Assembly: GCA_947179485.1 (NCBI GenBank)
Contig: OX359245.1
Coordinates: 30,615,067-30,679,066 of the forward strand
Length of the DNA: 64,000 nucleotides
Direction: 5' to 3'
From: Allacma fusca
Lineage: Eukaryota > Arthropoda > Collembola > Symphypleona > Sminthuridae
This document shows positions 55,371-64,000 of this stretch, in pieces. A model generated the notes under the pieces. That model had not been told where the DNA came from, did no database searches, and was given only the letters and a program-made list of their open reading frames with translations. The position numbers were made by a program, and so were the translations under genes. The first letter of the stretch is position 1. The number at the start of each line of letters is the position of its first letter.

Positions 55371-57487
55371 CTAAATGTCTCTTGAAGTATAGACTTTAGC
55401 TAGCGAGCAAATTTGTGAAGCATCCGGTCGACCCAGTCCATATCGATTATTTTATTGAGCATTGTCCGTAGAATTGCATATTACGTAAGGAACGTGACCC
55501 TTCCATCCCTCGACTATTATCTCATGAACCTGGGACGGTTTCAATCCCGGCCTCACAATTAAAATCAATGCTCTCATAGCAGCAACACAATGTGTGGCCA
55601 TGCTAGTCCCACTAAAAACTCCATAAGAAGATGTGGAGGGTAGTGCGCCCAGTGTTTTGTTCCTGAAACGAAAATTTTCGTTTCGTTTCAGTTTGTTTCA
55701 GTTCGTTCCATAAAAATTTCAGTTCAGTTTCAAGTTTAGCTGAAACGAACGTTTCAGTTAAGACTCTGCAACAAAACGAAACAGTCTCATTGAAACGCGT
55801 TTCAAACGTTTCAAATGCAATATAATTCTGCGTGAAAACGCACGTTGGCGTATACTTATATTTCTTGGGCATGTGGACTATATATTGTAGAATACAAAGG
55901 TGAAATTGTCTTTGGGCAGTTTATGGGCTTGGTAAACCATCGAATCCTGAATTAAAAAATAATTATTTAATATATAGTAATAGAATACATCTAAATTTTT
56001 ATAATTGACGCAAAATCAAAATGTTTATTTTTCATTACGTCTTGAATGTTGAAGTTTGTGCAAATTTAAATTAAATTACCTTCACGGGGTTAACGACATA
56101 CTTTGTGGGGCATGTTGGTTACTGCTTTGAACATGGAAAATGATTAGAGATATATGAGCTATCCAAGATTATAGATTTGCATTTAGAAGTACGCCTGACG
56201 TCGTAGTAAACCTATAGGCAGGGAATACCGGGTCATAAAGTATTTAATGTCAAGCATTTTACATTTTCGCGCCTGAAACGATCGTTTTGCGTTTCGTTTC
56301 AGTTCACCGAGCAAACTGAAACGAACTGAAGCACTTTTTTGTGAACTGAAACGAAACAATAAATTAGGTTCATTTCAGCGTCCAAACTGAAACGAAACGA
56401 ATTTTTTGAAACGAACTGAAACAGTGGGCGCACTAGTGGAGGGTATGCATAAAAGATGACGAAATGTTAACACCAGGAGCACACATTTCTGGTTTAATGT
56501 TTCCCCGAGGACCCCAACCAAGTCCACTAAAGTCTGCAATAAGGTCATTTATATCGGTAGCCCCAATTGAAAAAATTCCTGGTTGGTTTCTCGGGGAATC
56601 ACAGGTTTGGCATTTGCCGAAATTTTCCGTATTACCAACTGCAAAAAATGGGATGATACCGGCACTTTCCCAGATTTGAACCACACCGACATAAAATGGA
56701 TCGTCATAAAAGTCCGCCTCCCAACTATTACTAACTATACGGGGTGCTTTTGAACAATCTCGATTATTTCCGGTCAAGTCTGACGGACACATTATCCATT
56801 CTACACAAACGAGCAAATGATTGTTGAAACAAGTGTCGTCCTCACAACCTCTGCAAGTTATCCATTTAGCTTGAGGCACATGACCAATCCCACCGGAGCC
56901 GCACAACGTACCCATGGTATGTGTACCATGACCAGTGGTATCCGTCGGGACGTTTGGGGATGCTCCAGTGGCATCGAACCAATAGTAATTATGGTTTGGG
57001 TTAGAGGCCCCACCCCGGTACTGGTTTCTAAGCGCCTCGTGGTTCCAAAAAAACCCAATGTCCATAGTTGCTACTACGATTTACTGGCCCGCACAACCGT
57101 TTGCAATCGCACTCGCTGTCCCTATCTTGTCAAATGCCCAGTTTGCTTGGTTTCCGGTGAGGTCGGATTTGAGCCCCTTTTTGATCTCGAGTGGTTTTTG
57201 CGTAACTACTTTTTCTCCTTCGATAAATTCTACTTCCGGGTAGTTTCCAACCAGCTCATTCAAAAGGTCTTGGTTTAAATTGTACACGATTATAGCATTA
57301 ATGATCCACAGTTGATGGTATTTGATCTTCTGTCCTGATTCCTTCTTCTCCAGATGTTCCAACACCCTCTCTTGTCGGGTATCCGCATTATTCTTCAGCA
57401 TGGAGTAAATTGTATTGAGCCTTGCTTGACGAGTGTCAAACTTGATTTTCCGGAAATCTTGTCGAATCTCTTCCAATTTAGGGTCCG
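55371..57487 (-). pseudogene. Subtilase pseudogene, unit C, interrupted by a hAT-like element
   Basis: This is homologous to the unit A subtilase from about residue 47 to the C-terminus. The first roughly 46 residues, with the signal peptide, are missing because homology ends at about 57487. A TAC-to-TAA change near 57080 stops translation just before the catalytic Asp, and that Asp motif itself has changed (MDIGF for IDTGV). The segment before the catalytic Ser is split at 55641-56435 by a 795-bp insertion, and a 4-bp GCAT insertion follows. The catalytic Ser region itself has changed (ACHTVW-like context for TSMATP surroundings). It is clearly dead. Confidence 0.93.
55641..56435. mobile_element. 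Nonautonomous hAT-like element, 795 bp, 8-bp duplication
   Basis: Termini are TAGTGCGCCCA at the left and its inverted match TAGTGCGCCCA at the right, fitting the hAT pattern YARNG. The target GTGGAGGG is present on both sides (55633-55640 and 56436-56443) and once in units A and B, proving insertion. Both ends carry subterminal GTTTCGTTTCAG repeats in inverted orientation. It has no transposase. Confidence 0.95.
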
Positions 57488-58505
57488 AATAATTATGTAT
57501 AAAGTTCCATTTATACATAAATTATTGCCTTAATCGGAAACGAAAATATCTATAGATACCTGTCAAACATATAAACAACCCTAGTCCGACTCCACCACCA
57601 TGAATGAGGGCATCAATTTTCTCAACAGTAACAACAAGAGCAGCAACATCAGTAGCAGAGCTGCGCTCAAGGTCAAGTAGACCATGAGTATTTCAACCCC
57701 CTGAGTTTTCTAGTCAAGTAGTTATCAGGGTCAAGACAAGACGTTCTACTTGAGAGTCAAGTCATGTTCATGGTAAAATAAAAATGTGTAAATCCTTAAA
57801 CACGAACCATGAAAATTTCAAGTACTTCTTCAAGTAACGAAACGTTATGTATATCGATGTGGTCGTTAATCAGGGACTCCGTATCTATGCATGTTCGTCT
57901 AAACTACATATTTTTGCGTTACGATTGAATATCTCCGGATCCACTTGGGAAGCCACGTCTGTACTAGTGAACTAATGAATAAGAATACAGAAACTTCGAA
58001 ACAGCACTTATAAAAGCAACAGTGTTCAATAATAATTGTATTGTTGCATAAAAAACGCATTGTTAAATATTCAAGTTACTTAAATCCAAGTACACTTTTC
58101 GTTCTAAATTATTTAGCATTAGCATAATATTCAAAGAATCTATTCTGTGAATAGAATCCTGAACTTGTATTGTGAATCATCAGTCACTAGTTGTATTTAT
58201 TGTAGGTCAAGAAATCCTGACGTAGGATTTTCTCACGCCCCGGTTTAAGTTAAAGCTCGTCATTTGAACTTCAGTGTATGCAAATTACATATATGGAATA
58301 AATATTCTTGTGAGTTTAGTACAGTAACGTAATGTTAGATGTAAGATTTTAAGTTTTAATTTATTTTGAAACTCTGTCTTGTGTTGAGAATTATTCCTTC
58401 CATTTTTTTTTTATTTTAGTTATTGATCTTCAGTTAAAGCATTTATATTTCATTTCCTAGAATAAATAACCAGCCTACGGGTTATTATTCTAAATTTCCC
58501 ATTTT
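57488..58505. mobile_element. Unit C-specific insertion with LTR-like 3' part
   Basis: This stretch lies between the truncated subtilase and the receptor flank and has no counterpart in units A or B. Its right part (about 58170-58500) is related to the insertion at 21080-21520: ATCCTGACGTAGGATTTTCTC followed by a CACGCCCC motif, and a terminal GAATAAATAACCAG with CGGGTTAT. It probably derives from an LTR element whose arrival or recombination removed the subtilase 5' end. No coding sequence is recognised. Confidence 0.4.
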
Positions 58506-58880
58506 ATTTAATGTTTGACTGTATCATTAATCAAAAGCACGATTATTCATTTCATCTAAATGTTCAGTTTATTTACAGTTTCAGTGAATTACAACAAGCT
58601 CAACTCACACTATTAAATGATGGATAGATATATGTAGCTGCGTGTAAATTGCGCATTTGTACTCGTACTATTACTGCTAAATCAAAAAGTGCAAAATCAC
58701 AAAGGGGTGTACATACTAGGATACACATAGAACGAGCATCTATTCAGCATATAACATCTATACAGGTAAGTGTAGATATAAATTTTAAGAAAATTTTCAA
58801 TAACCGAAACTTTGTTTAATTGGCAATTATATTATGTTTTTGGGCTATCGGCTGGAATGTCCTTATGATTGCAGAATATT

Positions 58881-60259
58881 TCATACAACACCGAGTAACA
58901 ATGAGGCAATGCCTCTCACGACGAAATCCAGAAAAACCGGTGTCGATTCTCTTTCAATTTGATGAAACGATCCCACTTTCACGGCACTTGGAGCTATTGC
59001 TATAATTCTCTTTTTATACCAAGCAATTCTCGTTCTGTTAGTTTTACTGCATGTTAAGAGTAATTTGATTTTTATCGTTTTCGTACAATTTTGCAAGGAA
59101 AACGCATTTCCAAAACAAGCAGGGAAAGGGGCAGCAGCATACAGGGACACCCCAATTAAGGTTGCACTTACAACTACACCAACATTATGAGATAATGCTC
59201 TGATGCCAGCATAACCAGTAGTTATGGACATGATTAGCATTGTCTGTTTAAACATGAATATCGTTGATGCTTTCCCCAGGTTAAACAGATGAATCATTAG
59301 CTGTGTCTTCACACATCTCGAAATACATTGCTCTAACTGCACTTTCTGAAGAGTAGTTTTCCTGTTTATAGTGAAGGGACTGATATTAAATAAGTTTTGC
59401 AATTATCAGAAAGTGCAGGATATTAAACCAGTAATATAAAATTTTCATAAATTTTGTCTTACTTTACATACTCGACTTCCCGAAGTAGGTCATTTTGTGT
59501 GTTTTCAAGGAATAAAATACAGTCTATGAAAAACAGTATACAGGAAATCACAGCCATGTACATAATGATGAACTCATGTAGCAGTAAAAGTATAAACGCC
59601 GGTAGGGTTTGGAAGAATTTGGGAAGCAGCTGGAAGACATGAAGTTGTGTACAGATGCTGACAAAAAATATTTCAAAAATTGCAAATATAAGCATAACCA
59701 TATATGGATACCAAATTGCGAACTTCTCTCGAACAGTGAATTTCTTCCTAGGTTGGAAAATACGAAAGGATCCTGAAAAGATAGTAACATATGTATTCAG
59801 CCAGAGCTGCTATCGTTGATTGTGCTATTTGTTTTTACCTGCTAATTTGGAATCCCAGTTCTCCCCAATAAAAGCAGAGTTAAAAATTCTTACTGTAATA
59901 CTGGAATTTCGAAAAAAAGAATAAAATTGGATGAATACGGCATATGCAAATATCGTCGTACACATAGAATGAAGTGCAAAATCATACGCTGACGATGTCT
60001 CACTATACAAGTATATTTTTAAAATCAAGTAGTACAAGCTAAGGCAGAGTCGTAAAACCTCATATAGGAACATGCAAATGAAAATGACTTCACGACGTTT
60101 AGTTCCTACTCGCATTGTTACCCGTTCTCCATCCCTCAAACAGAGTTCAAAAGGGATCAAATAGTATTTTGACGCTAGCTCAACCAAATAAAGATACAAT
60201 TTCACATCTACGGGACAAAGCATGGTGTGGGTAAATTGATTTTGTTTTTGAGCGGACAA
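58881..60259 (-). CDS. Gustatory-type seven-transmembrane chemoreceptor, unit C, three exons
   Basis: Exons 59839-60259, 59463-59772 and 58881-59379 join to 1230 nt and encode 409 residues without internal stops. All splice sites are conserved with the unit A gene; the third acceptor sits at a different local AG and yields one residue fewer. Seven hydrophobic segments and the C-terminal MKVGSFHQIERES block are kept. Exon 1 is almost identical to unit A, while exon 3 has more changes, mainly in the intracellular loop (LQNCTKTIKIKLLLTC). This suggests diverging ligand or signalling properties, or mosaic gene conversion. The 5' flank 60260-60945 is shared with unit A, so expression may be similar. 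Confidence 0.85.
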
Positions 60260-60945
60260 ATATTACGATAACCAAGAACAAGAAATTATTTTAAAAAACT
60301 CTAACAATTTTTATTTGAGCACAACTTAAGTCAAAGAGAGCAGCTGTGTAACTCACAGCTTGGTGTCCTCAAATTCGGTGTATTGTTTAAGCAACCCTTG
60401 CGATTATATGTATATGCTCGAACTGATTGTTTACAATGGAACTACCCGGAAAATTTTCATTTCCGCAGTATTTATTTAATCGAGTTAAACACTTGTATCC
60501 GCGTTTAAATAAATAAAAATGGTTTTAGCATTTCCTTCACAGCCCATTGTATAAAATCTCTTTTAACCAAAGGTGGGCAAAATATTTACGTATCATACAT
60601 ACATCCTAGCCAGCACTCGGAAGTCCAGCTTTCCCACTCCGCAACCTAACCTACACATAGTACTTACAAAAGGGTTTCATTTGGCTACCAGCGTCTTACA
60701 TATTGCCCTTCTGGCATATTTGTAGAACGTACCTGTAGGTTAGGCGCCAATGGATGCTTAAAAGTGTTGCAACCTTAAATGGCCTGTGTTGCTAAAGGTA
60801 GCATTTTTTAAAGGCTCCATAGTACAAGGCTATATTTGTCGTTCATCAAATAAAAAAAATTACATACATATTCAAACAAATTTTTTTCACAATTTATTAG
60901 GCTGACTTCAACAAACTACTAAATCAGTCTTAACCAGACATGTGT
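60260..60945. repeat. Duplicated 5' flank of unit C receptor
   Basis: This is collinear with 16658-17310 and contains small indels and substitutions. It ends at GCTGACTTCAACAAACTACT, the dispersed motif. The next 316 bp (60946-61261) are not shared with unit A and show no gene. Confidence 0.75.
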
Positions 60946-61261
60946 AACCTCGTGTAGGATTCCCACAAGCGACGTCCCGAAATGACCCTGTGACGTCACA
61001 ACAGTGTCCCCTCAGACTATATTTCTGAAATATTTGTTTATTACTTGTTTAAGGCTACGCAAATGTGTTCCATATAATACCAGGAGCCTAAATTCGTTTT
61101 TGGGCCCATTCGGGTAACAGGATACCAGGTCTAGGTTAGCATGGTTCAATGATGATTACTGGCATTTGTGTTGGCCAATTAAAACCACCAAAATCCACTT
61201 AAGGCTTATATAGTATGTGGCTTTACTGTTAACACGAATTTCCGGCGGGTACTGTATCCGG

Positions 61262-61728
61262 GTAATACATACCCATTACTGCGTCTGTCCCTAGGTTCAC
61301 AACACAATATTATAATAACTGTGATCGTTTCGTCAATTGTTTATATTCAATGTTTGAGGTTTAAAATGTGAGTTATTAAAGATAATTGCAAAAGTTCGTA
61401 ATTAGCTGTCTCCGAAGTGTTTTTAAATTTTGTTTTTTGTCCGCTAATTAATTTTAAGCTGTTTTTCATTTGTGTATGTATGTATATTGATTTATTTATT
61501 TGGTAATATACGATTCATGGGCCTAGTAATACGCGGTATTGTCTGCATCCCTAAGAGCACTATATAAATTCAGTATTTGTGAGAATTGAGTATGACTAGT
61601 TGTGATCGTGACATGGAATGTTTTGATTGAGTTAATTTTACTACTGAGGTTAAGAGTAAGGGTCAATATGTATGCATTTAAGGGGACCAGGTGCTGCATT
61701 GATGACAATTTTTGATGGTGCTAAGGCC
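61262..61728. repeat. Duplicated segment matching 18238-18705
   Basis: The right-hand end of the duplicated unit in C. Shared features are the ACAATATTATAATAACTGTG block and the TATATAAATTCAG box. Similarity stops near GGTGCTAAGG, as in unit A near CGTTGCTAAAG, placing a duplication breakpoint there. Confidence 0.75.
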
Positions 61729-61884
61729 TGGTTTCCTTGACATCCCCTGGGCCAATTAATATGACCCTTTCCTCATCACTTAACGTATACGATGATATGT
61801 CCTTACGAGTCGTTTTTCCATTTCTGGAATCCCTAATCTATAGGCTTGGGAATATTTCGCTAAATTTCGCGTTAAAATTTCGCA

Positions 61885-62075
61885 AATTGTATGTACCTTG
61901 GTGCTCCTTCTGTTAAAGTACTAGCTGTATTTATCGACTTGAAAAAGGCATTTAACTCTGTATCGCGCCTGTTACTACTGCAGAAAATTAAAAGGAATAA
62001 TTTCGGCTTTGGTTTTACATCGGGCTTTTTTGGCTTCCGGTACCGTCAGATGAGTACACAAGCAAGTTTAAACTA
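61885..62075 (+). pseudogene. LINE reverse transcriptase fragment
   Basis: The short frame contains VLAVFIDLKKAFNSVSRLLL, the first catalytic block of non-LTR retrotransposon reverse transcriptases (usually DLSKAFDTVxHxxLL), here with the second Asp replaced by Asn. Only about 60 codons remain. The hAT MITE at 62098-63038 interrupts the sequence just downstream. Confidence 0.65.
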
Positions 62076-62097
62076 ATGAGAGGAGTAACCCGAGTAG

Positions 62098-63038
62098 CAG
62101 AGGTGTGGAATATTTTGAAATATTGTATTTGAAATAGTATTTGAAATACATTTAGTATTTCGTATTTGGTATTTTTCTAGCCGTAAATTGTTTAAAGTAT
62201 TTTGTATTTCATATTTTGTCAGCACCAACATGTCCACTGTATTTTATATTTCGTATTTTGAAGATTACAAACGTGATAGTATTTTGTATTTATTTATCTT
62301 CTAAAATTTACCCAGTCAGTATTTCAAATACAAAATATAGTTTTAAAATACATGACTCTGGAAATTGTTAAGGTCGTCTCTCAAAAATGCTCAAATAAAT
62401 ATTTTTAATATAAAAGCACTAATTTAAAACATTTTTAAACGAGTTTTTGAAACCTGTTGGTCGGGTTTGAAGAAATTACTGCATAAATACATAAAATTCA
62501 ATGTTGAATGTATCTGAGAACTATAAAGTTAGCTAAATTAGTGACGCGAATATAAATATATTACCCAGGAGTTATAAGATTATTTGTTTAAAGGAAAAAT
62601 ATTCTGTACCTAGGGCCATGTTAATTTACTTTGATACACACAAATGCACAACTCTAACGTCTAGTAACATGCAGTTACCTTTATTAAGTTGATTTATTTT
62701 TAAATGTCATATTATTTGGCCTAATTATACAAAATATTTTGGGAGAATAAACTTTAGATACAAATCAGATATGTACTTTGAGATAAATATGAGAATATTT
62801 TCAGTATGTATTTCGTATCTCAAATACGTTATTTTTATTTCATATTTTCTCTTTTTGTTGAAAGGAAAGTATTTTATTTTGTATCTTGCCCAAATGACTC
62901 TCGATATTTGTATTTTATATTGTATCTTCACTAAGTTACACCTGGTATTTGTAGTTTATATTTGTATTTTAACTATTCTGAAAATGTATTTGTATTTTGT
63001 ATTTCAATCATAAATTTCATGTATTTTCCACACCTCTG
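62098..63038. mobile_element. hAT MITE, 941 bp, perfect 8-bp target duplication
   Basis: It starts CAGAGGTGTGGAA and ends TTCCACACCTCTG. The flanks CCGAGTAG are identical on both sides (62090-62097 and 63039-63046). The terminal pattern fits hAT. The inside is filled with GTATTTCGTATTT and inverse AAATACGAAATAC-like motifs. It contains no transposase; open frames inside arise from the palindromic AT-rich repeats. Confidence 0.95.
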
Positions 63039-63046
63039 CCGAGTAG

Positions 63047-64000
63047 TAAACCACTGGTGTTGGAGGAGCATGGACCGTTTTGAATCACGTGAGATGCTGC
63101 GTAAGCTCCTTTGGTGAAACACTATGAGATAGAGAATCGACTGAATTGTTTGTCGCTGGAACGTGATTGCATTTGCTTCTGGGGTTTACGGATTACACTT
63201 GAGCAACTATTGTACTCTTAAACGTCATCTACGTTGACGTATCTCAAATTATCCAGTGTGACACAATTGTTGCGTCCATCCTGCTGAACTAACAAGTTAC
63301 TACTGAAGTAAGAGCAACAATAACGTCCTTAATGCGTTCAATAAATGTGTTCCAACATGTGGAGGTGTTTGATTTCAACGGAACCACTCTAGATTCTTCT
63401 CTTACACAATTTGAATTTACAATCTACGTATCTAGATTGACAGAAGGTCTGCAAGATGATTTTCCTCCAAATTCTTTCGTGTCTTAAGCTTGCCTTTGAG
63501 ATATGCCTAAAACGTTTGGTCGATATAACATCTGTGTTAAGTGTCAAACATCATGATTGTTTTTGTAAAGGAGTCCTTTTAACATACGCACTATTCCACC
63601 GGTTTCTCGCCATAAACCGAGAAAAGAAATACCGGTGGTTATACGCAACTAATCGGGAGAACTGAATTTCAGATTTTTGGTTTTATTATCATCAAATGAT
63701 CCAGTCGTAAATCATGTTTTGATTACCTAATAATCTTTAGATGAATAAATATCATTTACATAAAAGCAACAAAATACGAAGTTGTTAATTTCAAAGACTG
63801 GGCGATAGTTTTCGTGAAGTTAACGTAAATCTGCGGGAAGAATTTGTATTAACCTCTATGAAATTTTGACCTTATTTAAGTTTTATAAAATTCTAGTTTG
63901 TTGTCATGAATGTGTTCCTTATTTCCTTATTTTCACAATTAAATCCTAACCATTTAAATCCTAAATTATTTTTATTCCGTTACAATATCAGATGTCATGG
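63047..64000. other. Right edge, no supportable gene
   Basis: A plus-strand frame at about 63330-63485 (MRSINVFQHVEVFDFNGTT at its start) is short and unrecognised; it may be a LINE or host exon remnant. The remaining sequence is AT-rich with no motif I can name. Confidence 0.35.

Noticed and set aside
55612-55872. 86-codon minus-strand frame in the unit C subtilase
   Set aside because: It spans the edge of the hAT-like insertion and is composed of its GTTTCGTTTCAG subterminal repeats.
62725-63013. Two overlapping opposite-strand frames near the right edge
   Set aside because: They mirror each other inside the palindromic AT-rich hAT MITE.

Overview
This window is nuclear DNA of an arthropod. 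The clearest evidence is a two-exon chemosensory protein (CSP/OS-D) gene with its diagnostic cysteine spacing and intron position, plus spliced seven-transmembrane gustatory-type chemoreceptors. The sequence is AT-rich, has GT-AG introns and is crowded with transposons. Intronless S8 subtilases next to lineage-specific chemoreceptors would suit a springtail or another early-branching hexapod, but that placement is inference.

Layout. Positions 1-6240 hold no gene I can support. The CSP gene lies at 6275-7431 and its intron is almost entirely tandem repeat. A divergent, intact secreted subtilase lies at 8981-10432. From about 11 kb to 61.7 kb there is a tandem array of a roughly 7.7-kb unit made of one secreted subtilase and one chemoreceptor, both on the minus strand. 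Unit A is intact (subtilase 12365-13810, receptor 15274-16657). Unit B has a subtilase pseudogene (21665-23079) and a receptor pseudogene (54403-55034), now separated by a 29.9-kb insertion. Unit C has a subtilase pseudogene broken by a hAT-like element (55371-57487) and an intact receptor (58881-60259).

The insertion at 24495-54399 has imperfect terminal inverted repeats beginning AGCCGGGTTTATA and a 3-bp ATA duplication. It sits in the last codons of the unit B receptor. Nested inside is a complete-ended Maverick/Polinton (26587-47273, 20,687 bp) with about 130-155 bp TIRs and a perfect 6-bp duplication GGTAGC. Its minus-strand genes include protein-primed DNA polymerase B, packaging ATPase, retroviral-type integrase, adenain-like protease and a shortened capsid-like gene, all broken by stops or frameshifts. 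It also carries accessory genes: a Pif1-like SF1 helicase, a spliced cysteine-rich membrane protein, a RING-like protein, an acidic spliced gene, a small spliced membrane protein and a spliced plus-strand coiled-coil gene. A decayed DDE transposase with a two-exon companion gene lies to the right (50139-52876).

The right edge holds a LINE reverse transcriptase fragment and a 941-bp hAT MITE with a perfect 8-bp duplication. Likely functional host genes are the CSP, two subtilases and two chemoreceptors. Everything between 24.5 and 54.4 kb is mobile DNA in various states of decay.
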